DNA of 64,000 bases from Glandiceps talaboti (lineage: Eukaryota; Hemichordata; Enteropneusta; Spengelidae), in NCBI RefSeq assembly GCF_964340395.1, contig NC_135549.1, forward strand, positions 29,773,332-29,837,331, written 5' to 3'. Position numbers and translations under genes: made by a program. Below are positions 23,137 to 34,079 of this stretch, one piece after another (the first letter of the stretch is position 1; every line of letters begins with the position of its first letter). The notes under the pieces are model-generated. The model saw nothing but the letters and a program-made list of their open reading frames with translations, was not told the origin of the DNA and searched no databases.

Positions 23137-25410
23137 ATGTCGGCATTGGCACTTTTTGGTGGGAAGGTACTGGCGGTGTCTGCATTGAACTTGTTCTGTA
23201 TGCTACAAGAGGTAAGATAATATTGCCTAAGTATTACAGCTGTACAATATACACAAATACCTAGTCAATCTACGTGTCTGAAATATAAACTACACACACG
23301 AAGTGGTATGATTTTAAATACCACACAATTCGCTTGTCTTGCACCGATACGCACGATTAAGAACCTTCGAATCATTGTAAAAAAGAGAATCGTACCGTAG
23401 CTTCATTCGATTTTTCCGTCTTAATACATTTTCTCATTCTAAATACAAAATTGCGTTAGGGCCTTGTCATAAATTAAAAATCAACTGTCATATCCCCTGC
23501 TAAAGTAAACACACAGCAACAGTTATTGAATGGTACCACAAACAAAAGCTTTTGCTTCTGTTTACTATTACATTTTTACAAACAGAGCAAATCAAGGCCA
23601 AGAAGGGTTACACAATTCGTGAACTGGAAATCAATTCAATCTATAAATAAATAAATACCAATACAATATCTCCTGCGCTTCACAAAATACCATTAAAATA
23701 TGTGAAATAAAGAGAAACGAAACGACGCAATGTGTATACTTTTATACACCACAACGTTAACGGTTCACACCATACAATGTACCTGCCTATTGCCACCATT
23801 TAGTACAGAACAATTTAGCAAAATTACCAGAATGGTCTTTCAAAACCTATCAAATATTAAATAATTTTTTTTTTCTTTTCCTAAAACCAGGCATTTGCAA
23901 CCCGATGTAGATACAAACAATACAACTACCGATATTTCTAGTAAGTTTAGAATTACTCTTTTCTGAGTTGACGATTTGATTAAAAAAAGTTACACTGTAC
24001 ATCGTCACGTGAGAGTTTTATATGAGATCTATGGGAGCATTCTCCATGTTCACATGACGTAACGTGTATCACGTGACCACAATAAAAAGCGACAAATAAC
24101 GTAGATTATGTTGTGTATTGGTTAAAATTCTAGTAGCCAAATAGGTTGATTGTTCATACACAAAGGAGTAATCCAACCCAATCTTCGATTTTCAGTGTTT
24201 TTCATCAACACCGGGTATCGACCGATTGTATGCAAATTAATAATTTGACTGTTTACATTTCAGTTGTCCTGACAACCAGTACTGTTGTGAGAATGCATGC
24301 TGTTACTATCAAAGTGACAGTTCGTCGCCTTATAAATGGTGGATATGGTAAGAAAGAAAACTGGCAGATAGCATTAGTTGACTGTAGAAGTTAGTATACT
24401 GTAAACACATCGTATGGATCAGAACGGTTACAGGCCCAGTTTCTAGTAGTATTAATATTTAGTTGTCTACAAGTAGATGTCCTTCAGAGCTATAGAAAAA
24501 AAGTTGGTCAGAACAAAAGAATGGTCCGGTCCTGCAACTGGTAGGATAACTAAGGCCTTTATTTATTTATGTGAGGGTAACAATATGTGTGTAATGTATT
24601 AAATGTTGTTTTTTGAGCAGATATACATAAAGAAAGATTAACAACACTGTAGCATATATTGTAATCTCGAATTACGCTATTACATCATACATTATATCTT
24701 GCATTATCTGTCCAATCCATTCGCCAAAAAGAGGGTGACATTTCTGTACATTTTATGATCACATAATCTCAACTTCACAATACAAAAAACGCTTTGCTAT
24801 TGGATGGAATAACGCTTTCGAACCTACATATTTATTACCCGGATGTCAGTGTCATTAAATCTCTAATCAAAATATGAACATAGAGTCGTGAAAGATAAAA
24901 TTATGCGTTATTTTTTACATGAATAATATGAAGTGAATTTCTGCTTTTAATGACCACATCAATAAAATTAACGATGTCTCAGGCTGTGAAAACGCCAAGC
25001 ACGAAAAAATGAAATAACAAATTAATTAAAAAAGAAATTGAAAAGTAACAGGGTTGAATACAAAGCGTTACGTTATGCTTTTTATCTTCTAGGATCATTG
25101 TTGGTGCAGCAATGATGCTGGTAGTGGTTGCTATTTATGTTTTATCGGTTCTGTGTAATCGAAAGAGATTGGCTGGAAATACACACACAAGATGCAATCA
25201 TGTGGTAGCCACCATGCGACCACCACAACCAATGACTGTCCGTTACGTATCAGGACAAGTATATATGAACGAAGGTAAGTACATTTGTAGTATTTCAGTC
25301 AGTTCTCATGCATAAACCCTTGTGTACATTTTAAAGGATACGCTTTCAATGCATAACTGACGATACTCTTTCACAACTACCACATAACAAATGAAAAACG
25401 CAAGTCATGA

Positions 25411-25509
<99 letters not shown>

Positions 25510-25644
25510 CTATTAACTAGTTTACCTTCGCCATCAGCTTTCACCGGAGGACTTCATCTGACGGCGATGCCAACAAGTCCCCCACCGTATTGTACTGTTC
25601 AGCCTTACCCTGACAAGCCACCAGACTACGCCAGTCTATACTGA
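23137..25644 (+). CDS. small Cys-rich single-pass membrane protein with PPxY motifs, WBP1/VOPP1-like (five exons)
   Basis: Exons 23137-23211, 23891-23940, 24264-24347, 25093-25274 and 25538-25644 all have GT/AG borders. They join in phase to 165 residues ending TGA. Residues 1-28 form a signal peptide. A compact Cys/Tyr-rich extracellular part follows (C31, C43, C49, C50, C54, C55; YFYCPDNQYCCENACCYY). A transmembrane segment spans about 69-91. The cytoplasmic tail is Pro-rich, with PPPY at 145-148 and PPDY at 158-161. Signal peptide, CC..CC ectodomain, one membrane span and PPxY tail is the plan of the WBP1/WBP1L/VOPP1 group, whose PPxY motifs bind WW domains such as those of NEDD4-type ligases (family knowledge). 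Each exon is too short to show as a long ORF. CYYR1 or Shisa-type proteins are alternatives with similar layout. A polyadenylation signal follows at 25713. Confidence 0.82.
25416..25507. repeat. (GA)n microsatellite in the last intron
   Basis: Pure GA run of about 46 units that ends about 30 nt before the acceptor of exon 5 of the WBP1/VOPP1-like gene. On the sense strand it is purine-only, so the polypyrimidine tract is confined to the short TTTACCTTCGCCATCAG stretch. Confidence 0.97.
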
Positions 25645-25712
25645 CAGTATAATTTGGTAAATGAAGAACAATACAGCTATGACGTACCTTGTACTTCACA
25701 TGTTTCACTATT

Positions 25713-25718
25713 AATAAA
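25713..25718 (+). terminator. polyadenylation signal AATAAA
   Basis: Canonical hexamer 69 nt after the stop codon of the WBP1/VOPP1-like gene. Confidence 0.7.
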
Positions 25719-25789
25719 CATTATACAGAATACAGTGATTATTAAAGTGCCAAGCATCTATTCACAACATCTTCTCGTGTTTTGTAATT

Positions 25790-26205
25790 AAAGAAATAAC
25801 AATTACTGCATGAATCACAAACAGAGACTCCATTCAAGTGTATAAACCTACATTTAAGACTTTGACCTTGACTTTCATCAATTATGAAATAAAGTTATTT
25901 CTTGCATATCACAGACACCTTGTAGTATTAACATGTTGCGAATTTAAAACATTATTATTTATAGGTAACATCATAGAAAAAAGAGAAATACACACATTAC
26001 TTTTTTTTGCATTCATATCACTGTTTTACTGAATGGAGGCCATATTTGAAGTACAAAACCAAGACTTACTGCATAATCCAAAATCTATAGTACATTGAGA
26101 TACCATTCAAGTTTTTGTCCATATATTATCAGGTGCAAGGTCTCTTATAAGATATTGATTTTTGACCTTGACCCTTCGGGTAAATGATCAACATCAAGCT
26201 ACTTC
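25790..26205. repeat. second locus of the ~270-bp tandem repeat family
   Basis: Contains GAGACTCCATTCAAGTGT, TTTGACCTTGAC, TTACTGAATGGAGGCCATAT and TACTGCATAATCCAAAATCT, followed by a second GAGA..CCATTCAAGT block. This is the same block order as at 4.0-5.1 kb, so the family is dispersed and not a single local array. Confidence 0.75.
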
Positions 26206-26565
26206 TTATACATTAAAGTGTTCAAAACGATAAAAGTTCTGGTCAAATCATAACCGTTCCAGTTGTTGGTAAGGTTAGTACAATGGTTTTTTCTCTTGCA
26301 TTTCAAAAGAAGCCATAAAATATTATCTTTATGTGACCCATATTCTTGGAACCTTGTGGTAGTGTTGTTGATTTATATTTATGCTGTAAGCTTTATACCT
26401 TTGTTGTGCACATGGTAAAGACAAAGGTAATTCACTTCATCGTGAGAGGGCGATGTTCGTCTTGACCTCTTGACCTTTCGCCTTCCCATCATGTTACGTG
26501 GCGTGGATGGTGATGAAGAATTAAACCAGCAAAGTGTCGATCACAATTCAAACGAACAGTCTTGA

Positions 26566-26628
26566 GTTGTTGTTGTTGTTGTTGTTGTTGTTTCTGTTGT
26601 TGTTGTTGTTTTTGTTGTTTTTGTTGTT

Positions 26629-26659
<31 letters not shown>

Positions 26660-26675
26660 TTGTTGCTGCTGCTGC

Positions 26676-26726
<51 letters not shown>
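26566..26726. repeat. (TTG)n microsatellite with GCT interruptions
   Basis: TTG repeats with TTTCTG, TTTTTG and GCTGCTG interruptions. They produce poly-Leu (plus strand) and poly-Asn/Thr (minus strand) frames that are artefacts. Confidence 0.97.
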
Positions 26727-27060
26727 GTGAGAGCCTAGTGTGTGTGTGTGCAGTGATAACACGAGGCGCAAACTGGTCGAGCGGCTGGGACGGCAGAAAG
26801 CGTCTCCGGGCCTCCGATCGGCAACCGACCGTCACTTTTATAAGACTGATTGCACGGTGGGTCCAAGAGATGTACTGTTCAACTTGTCTCGTGTTCTATA
26901 CGAACACTGAAATGTTTGGCAAGGTCATGACAATGCACGTGTCAAAAACGTTGATTCTTGGACAATTATGATTGAAAAGAAGAAATGGAGTTGTCTTATA
27001 ACTGGTGAATTAAATAAATATCATGTACATTTAAATCATTGCATGTCCTTTCATTAAACC
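26727..27060. other. no gene seen
   Basis: Short stretch between the microsatellite and the 3' end of the minus-strand retrotransposon. No supportable exon. Confidence 0.5.
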
Positions 27061-27079
27061 TGAGGATTGTTAGAGCCTA

Positions 27080-29215
27080 GAGGTAGACTTTTTTATTAAT
27101 TTTTTAATAATTTAATGTATTTAAAACACTGTATCCATAAATGGGTTTTCGTGCAGATGTTAAAAGAAAAAAATATATATAAATGTACATAAAGCAGAAC
27201 ACATACAATAAAAACAGTAAGGTGGAAAATAAAATCTACAATGACACATAAAAAACATAAAGCTATTTGATTCTATTGTTTGCAACAATGGATGCCCTAT
27301 ATGCAAAAGATCTATTATGCGCATTTGGGATATGGTAATTGCTTCTAGTATTGTGCGAATGAATTGAGGAGTTTGTAGTCAATAGATCTGAAATATAGGA
27401 TGGAACTTTGTTTCTGAGACATTTGATAACAAGTTTGTTGAAATGTTTATCGTGCCTTTCTTGAATTGTTGGCCAGTCTAACGAGATTCTAGCAGCAGTA
27501 ACGTGATCAGATTTTTTCAGACCACATTGAATGCGGACTGCAAGATTGACAATGCGTTGCAAGCTGGCTTTAAGTGTAAGGTTGCAGTTTGAGTAGATGC
27601 TATCACAGTAATCTAAGAGTGAGAAAACAGTGGCAGAGATTACATGTTTTCGAATATTTTCGGGTATACATCGTCTGGCCCGGGCCAGTCTGATGAGGCG
27701 GTATCCGCAGGCCCGACGAAGATAAGCGATCGACGTGGTGTGACCATTTGAGTTCAGAGTCAAGTCTGATACCCAGACAAGTAGCAGTGGAGGTCGAGTG
27801 AATTGTATGGTCTCTGACTTTGAGAATTTTGATATGGTCGGGTACTTTTTTAAGTAGTTGACTGGTGCCGAGGAACATATATTGATATTTTGAAATGTTT
27901 GGTTTTAGTAAGTTTGAGTGAAACCAGGTTGTTAGGCGGTCGATTTCGTTGGCCATTTCACTGTGCAAGTTGTCAAGTTGTGAGATAGATGCAGACTTTA
28001 GGATGTTAATATCATCAGTATGTCCGTACACACAGACGCTGCCTTGAGGCACGCCGGTTACAACAGGAGTCTGATCTGAAGTTATCTTTCCAAGTTTAAC
28101 ACACTGTGTACGGTCTGAGAGGTAACTTTGAAACTAGGTCAGCGCAGTTGGGTGGATATTGTAACGTCGGAGTTTGTGTACTAGGATTTCATGGTTAACT
28201 GAGTCAAATGCTTTCGATAAGTCCAGCATCAGAAGACATGATATTTTCTTTGTATGCATATTTTGAAGTATGTCATCGGTGATCGTTTGTAGTAGTGTTG
28301 ATGTTGAATGTCGTTGTCGAAAACCGGAGAAAGTTGGATGAAGAATATTATTTGTTTCCAAGTAAGCACTGAATTGCTTACAGACAAGTCGTTCCAAAAC
28401 CTTTGACAAGGTAGGCAATAATGAGATGGGCCGGTAATTAGAAATGTCTTGTTTATCCTGTTTTCCATTTTTGAAGATGGGAACTATTGTTGCTTTTTTC
28501 CACTGAATGGGCATAATTCCTTGGGATAAAGACATATTAAAAATTTGAGTCACTGACGGAATGATAGCTGGTATGGAAAGTTTAATCAGACGTGAGTCGA
28601 AATCATCCGGGGAAGATGATTTGTTTGACGGCACAGAGGTCAGTTCAGAATGGACATCTTCTTCGGAGATAGTCAAGAATTGAAATTGCACACCAGGTGT
28701 CGGTATGTGATCTAACAAACGGTTCTGTTTGTTGAAGATCCAGTGAACCAACATTTGCGAAATAGTTATCGAAGTTATTTGCAAGAGGTAAGGCATCATC
28801 ATGAACAGGTAAAACGGTAGTGGACGGTTTCAGAAGTTCGTTTACTTTGTTCCAGACTTTGTGACCGTTGTTGATGTTTTCAGAGATGATTCCTTCATAA
28901 AACTGACACTTCGCACTCGCTATTTCCTTTTTCACAAGGTTACGCTGTTTGACGTACTCACACCAGTAGACGTGGTGCATTTTACGAAGCCAGTCACGAA
29001 GGCGCATCTTTTCTTTGATAGATGTAGAAATCCAAGGGTTAGCTTTAGGGCGGACACGGACTTCAGTTATGGGAGCATGACGATCAACAACAGTAGAAAA
29101 CAATGAAATCCAAGTTGAAAGTGCTTGATTGACATTGTCAGACGTTGATATGTTCTTCCAGGGTACACACTTAAGATCATGTATGAATTTATCCGAGTAT
29201 TAGACCATTCGATAT
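27080..29215 (-). mobile_element. 5'-truncated, decayed non-LTR retrotransposon (jockey/CR1-like ORF2)
   Basis: The minus-strand frames 29103-28645, 28802-28134, 28052-27603 and 27763-27263 form one ORF2. Upstream linker: VDRHAPITEVRVRPKANPWI. RT blocks: KKATIVPIFKNGKQD, SNYRPISLLPTLSKVLERLV, LMLDLSKAFDSVNHEILVHKL and GVPQGS. The domain ends with LLDYCDSIYSNC and LQRIVNLAVRI. Damage includes a stop just after HPTALT where a Trp is expected, an in-frame deletion joining VPQGSV to a mutated catalytic block (HTDD in place of YADD, losing the usual LGPLLF..YIND stretch), and at least two frameshifts. The endonuclease is missing: similarity ends at about 29210, just before a poly-G run. It is a dead 5'-truncated copy. 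Confidence 0.9.
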
Positions 29216-30028
29216 CCTGGGGGGGGGGGGGGCTTGGAAGATTGTGGAGAGTCATTATTTTTTCCCCATCTGCTTGCCTGAGAATTATTTTTTTTCTCCT
29301 TCGCCTATGCTGGCAACTTTTTTTTTTTTGCTTTTTTGAGATATCCAGATTTTTTTTACGTCAATGTTGAACACCTACATCTGTTGCCACAATTTTCTGT
29401 TTGGTTTTCGCACAGGTTAATACAGAGAGTAAAAAGATGCTGTTCTACCACACACAGATTTTATTTAGAAAACTACATATTTCATACATGTTTGATTTTC
29501 AATTTAGGTTTAATTTAATTTCTAATTTTTCAAAGATTTACAAATCTTTATCTTGAGGCCATCTGACTATACAAAGCCACCCCTTTCACACCCCAAATCT
29601 TTTCCTTACTCTCCCATTTTCTCTTCAGCCCCCTCCCCGTAAATTCTGCTCGTTTCCTAAATGAATGTTTGGTCACACCGATTCCTTGAATGTAGTTTTT
29701 TCAAGTGAACGAATAAACTTGTCCCATGATAACTAAAACAGACAAACCGGTACAATCTGCAAGACGTCTTTCATCATTGTGAAGTAATTTATCTTCATAT
29801 GCCCAGGAATACTAAGGCTTCCTCTGAAACTTCGACTTTACTGGAAGGCCGTTGTTACACTAGTGAAATCTCTAAACAAATTGAGCATGAACAGATCATG
29901 ATATACTATACTTTCATGTTAATGTAACCAAGAACGTGATGCATATTATCTATAAGGCCCCAAAAGGAATTATTTCTGGTCAGGACAGTTTATCTAAACT
30001 GGTGCGTCGACGCGATTTTTTCTTTTAA
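29216..30028. other. no gene; G-run, T-runs, and a small fragment of the copy A/B element
   Basis: A run of 14 G at 29219 abuts the truncated retrotransposon. At about 29957-29990, AAGGCCCCAAAAGGAATTAT and TTCTGGTCAG resemble the right edge of copy A at 14.67 kb (AGGCCAAAATAAGAATT, TTTCTGGTCAG). Confidence 0.55.
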
Positions 30029-30104
30029 TTATCGAATGCATGAAGTTTACATTAAATATGGATCGAATTATCACATTTCGACGAAACTCATCAACTCGAA
30101 GATA

Positions 30105-30194
<90 letters not shown>

Positions 30195-30277
30195 TTATAT
30201 TAAACATCTTCGAGTTGAGTTTCGTCGAAATGTGATAATTCGATCCATATTTAATGTAAACTTCATGCATTCGATAA
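30029..30277. mobile_element. palindromic element with ~75-nt arms around an (AT)n core
   Basis: The left arm 30029-30107 (TTATCGAATGCATGAAGTTT and on to ACTCGAAGATATTTA) is matched by 30203-30277, with only a 3-nt indel and one or two substitutions. About 90 bp of pure AT dinucleotide fills the centre. Whole-element self-complementarity suggests a foldback/MITE in which the loop expanded as a microsatellite. Confidence 0.9.
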
Positions 30278-30543
30278 CTAACTTTTCTGATGTCACCCGT
30301 GTTTGCACTTTAACAATTAATGAAAAAAAATTCTTGCAAATCTCTCATTACGAACGTTGCACTATGTTTCGTAATACTTTGAATGTGGACGTTTATTTAC
30401 TTGAACAAGAAATCATAGGAATGGCTTTGTACAACTAGTAAATGGCAAATAGCTATGTCCCTATGAACTAGTAGTTTAGCAGGTCGCACGCTTGTGTCTG
30501 ATTCTATTCTGTCTGGTTCTTACATTGCCGTTATTCTAATACG

Positions 30544-30583
<40 letters not shown>

Positions 30584-30640
30584 GGTGTTGGTGTTGTGGT
30601 GTTGTTGTGGTGGTGGTGGTGGTGTGGTGTTTTTGTTGTT
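30544..30640. repeat. (TTG)n/(GGT)n microsatellite
   Basis: GTT repeats grading into GGTGTT and GGT repeats. Confidence 0.95.
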
Positions 30641-33600
30641 AGTTTTGTTGTTTGAGGCGGTGCTGTTTTGTAAAGCAAATAACCTACAGTCGATGCATTA
30701 TAAATATACATGTGCACGTACACGAACAACAAACCCCTCTATCACGGACTGGGACTTATAAACTAACTGTTTTGTGTGTACCTTGTGATTTAGGTCCATT
30801 ATTCCTTGTGAGCAGCTTCAATAACGTCAATGTAAAGACAGAATGAATCATACACAAGCATGCCTTCTGTTGACACTATTAGTTCATAGCTATTTTAACC
30901 GTGTACGATTCGAGTACATTAATTATTTTCTTAACCTGGTAGGTTCCTTGTTAACAGCTTCAACAAAGGTTGTTTATTAGTTCAGGAATGTGTAACCAAA
31001 ACTTTTACAAACTGTCTTGAAAGTGACAGCATAATTTATATGATTAATTGTACATGTTGACACGGTAGTCAACAAGCTCAATAAGGCTAAATATTTAATT
31101 ATGAATTTTGCAACAATTATATGGTGAACTTCCAGGTTATGAACGTTATCTTACAACGTGTGCTGGAAAAATGTTGTGTCTGAAATTGTAATCAAACATG
31201 TTTGTCATTTCCGATCATGACGCCATTCATCTGTCATCATAGAGTATGTATCAGTAGAATGGGTTTTGTCATATTAGTTGATAGTTGCGTTGCCTGCGAA
31301 GACCAACCCTTCGTAGCTCCGTACTACATAATATCCACATGTAACAAAACATCGGACCATAACTGGTAAGTGTTCCCTACAACTTATATTATTGGTGAAT
31401 AATAATCTCCTGGCCATATCACATCATTTTTGACGACAAGTATGAACTGGACAAATATAAAGTATTAGACAATAACGGCAATTGATCTATACTGACATAT
31501 CTAAATACATCAATACAATTCTGTCTTCAAATGAAAATTCATCTGTGTTGGTAAACCACTGTAGCTATTCGGGATTTCACTTTGGTCCTCAACACAATTT
31601 GTTAGCAAGACTGCCGTGTTCAATCGAATTGTTCAGCCAATTTTGGGCTTGGAACAAATAAAAAGGTTTAGGTCGCTAAATTATGAATGAAATGGCTATG
31701 GGTGTGTGTGTATGTGTGTGTATGTGAGAATAATCTTGCAAATTTATGTATCTCTAATCACAGTGCTCTAACATTTCTTTCGCAAAGCTAATTTTACATT
31801 GTGATACTGTCTGAATGGGTCCTTGGGAGAATGTTTTATCCGCCAATAACTACATCTATACAATAACCGACCTCAATATATAACCCATAATATGTTCTGA
31901 CATTTGATTTTCAGCTGTAATTGCAATCTTACCTGATATCGTTAGTTTTATTTTGGTTTCACCGTTTAGTCCTAATGCAGCTGATAATTTACAGTATATA
32001 TATTCATAGTTTTGTTCCCCCTCTGGTTTAGACGACATGTCCAAATATTGACAACTAGTTGATTGCTTCCTGGTAGAAACGGACACATGTCAAGTAACTT
32101 CCTCATAACGTGGCTAACTGTGCTCAGCATAATGTATTTGTTGACAGTAAGACGGTATGTCAAAATACTGGCAAGTGAAAACTGGTAGACTATTATATCT
32201 CCTGGTAGAAATGGATAAATGTCAAGCAATTTCCTTACAATATGCCTAACTGTGTTCAATATAATGCATCTGTTGACACCAATAACACTAATATATTGAA
32301 TTGATAACGACGGTTCTGTAGACGAGTACTTCGAGGTAAAATGCCCAACCTTGCAATGCAAACAATAGTACGTCTGGAAGATTAATAATAGTTCATGATC
32401 TTTGAGATGAAATGTCGTATGAGTTGATAATAATTGTTGGCAAATGACAAAAGTCAGTACTTGAGTTGATGTGTATGATATGCGTATATAGAAAACAAAT
32501 AATTACTGACTTAATAAAAAAAATAGACTGCTCATTTCTAGAATGAATTACTTGTTCATTGTTTAATCTGAGCTTATTTTGCTGACATCTCCTGACAGTT
32601 AATCTTGCCTATGTATGAAGTCTACGATTACCAGAAAAATATGGTGACCATTTAAAGCTGCACTAGCTGCAACTGTAACGTGTTTTTTTTTAACTGTTCT
32701 GTTCAATATAATGACTTATACTCGTAATATTGCACACTCTGAATTGTATTGAATCACGTGAATAAACATATTTGTGTAGCTATACACACTATATGCAAAT
32801 CGCTATGGCTATTTTATTACATCATCAACCAAACAGAACATACACAAATAAAAAAAAGTAGAAACACATCTCATCGCCCACGCAGAAGTTTAATATTCTT
32901 GTGTGGAGCCACTTTCCCTATTCCATGGTCCAATAAATCCAAGAAGATCGATTTTTGAGTCCACACCAAAAAATCAGCATCACGATTTAAACTTATTACT
33001 ATTTTACTTATAGACAAAAGACACCTCTAATTGATATAAACATTTATTTATTGGTATTGTAGTAATTTTCAGTCAATATATATTGTTGACTATCTGATTG
33101 AAAATATGAAAACCCCAGTCTCAATTACTACAGGCTTAATATAAAAAATGTACATAGTTTTAATATGTTGTAAAATCGCCAAGATATTCTTATAGTCAGT
33201 TCACATCACAAACAAATAGATCTAGAACTTGACGGCTAATTGGATAAAACACCTAATACCACATTCCGATCACTGTCACCTACTTTGAGTGTAAATGCAA
33301 GTATACATGTGAAAATCAGAGATAGCAATTTAGTTGTATAATGAACACAGTCATGTTACGTCATCACCACAAAGGGAGGCGTGGTATTTAAATAGTAGGA
33401 AATACAACTCGTTTACTTAAATAAATTACTAAATTGATTTGTCTATGCAACTACATGCAATAATTATATAGATTATATCAAAAGTATACCTTTTTATGGG
33501 AAATAGCGAAAACTAGAAGATATTACCATTGAGTCATTCAAACAAACATTTTTGTAAAACAAAATCTGTCAATGTACGTAAGGAAATTAAATAAAGCGGC

Positions 33601-34039
33601 CCGGGGAAAACACAAGTAATCACAACATGACATCCAGGTCATGGCATTTGTTTTTTACTTCCCAATATTGAAATATCACCATCCCTGCATAAATAGTTTG
33701 ATTAGCTGTGTTTACTTATGAGCACAATTGATAAGTTGTCTTTATCCAGTTTATTTCAAAAGTACTTTCTATACCTAAAATACTGAAATGCTTACATATA
33801 TGTATTTTTTTAGTGATGGCTAATTAATTTCAAATACAATCTTGATTTATGTTGTTTCACGATGCAATGTCATATGATTCGTGCAGTTACACTCCTATTG
33901 AAATGCTTTCAACATGACACCCCTAATAAACATAGTGTCACTAAGGTACGTGTGTAGACGCATTTGATGCCTAAACTATTTCTGCCAAATACTCGAATAC
34001 TAATGACCAAACTCATCTTCAGCGGTTTTCACATTCCAA
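30641..34039. other. mostly non-coding; diverged repeats and one candidate exon
   Basis: At 32050-32290 a unit of about 132 bp occurs twice (CTCCTGGTAGAAA.GGA, ATGTCAAG.AA.TTCCT, CTAACTGTG.TCA..ATAATG, TGTTGACA). Weaker echoes lie near 30950, 31070 and 32690. A possible exon at 31278-31365 is listed separately. Nothing else is supportable. Confidence 0.55.
31278..31365 (+). CDS. candidate exon encoding a Cys-rich, possibly TNFR-like, segment
   Basis: Bounded by an acceptor-like TTTTGTCATATTAG and a strong donor (CTG|GTAAGTG). In the phase-1 frame it reads VDSCVACEDQPFVAPYYIIS followed by TCNKTSDHN. The Cys spacing and the CNxTSDxxC-like end recall a TNF-receptor cysteine-rich repeat. A possible next exon starting at 31913 after TTTGATTTTCAG would add CCNCNLT and then stop. 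No signal-peptide exon was found. It could be a gene fragment or chance. Confidence 0.25.
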
Positions 34040-34079
34040 CATATTGTTTTTGTCTTGGATATTTCAGAGAGTTTGCAGG

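Noticed and set aside
26534-26971. 145-codon poly-Leu ORF and poly-Asn/Thr antisense frames
   Set aside because: TTG microsatellite; the non-repeat tail shows no family.
30040-30438. 132-codon ORF
   Set aside because: Runs through the AT palindrome; Ile/Tyr repeat is the AT array.
31972-32361. 129-codon minus-strand ORF with an internal repeat (KLLDIYPFLPG / KLLDMCPFLPG)
   Set aside because: The internal repeat is the 132-bp DNA tandem repeat; no splice signals, signal peptide or family found.
34044-34079. Extension of LRR-Ig paralogue 1 upstream of the ATG at 34080
   Set aside because: The extension begins at a TTG and crosses a good acceptor (TTGGATATTTCAG); it is intron sequence.
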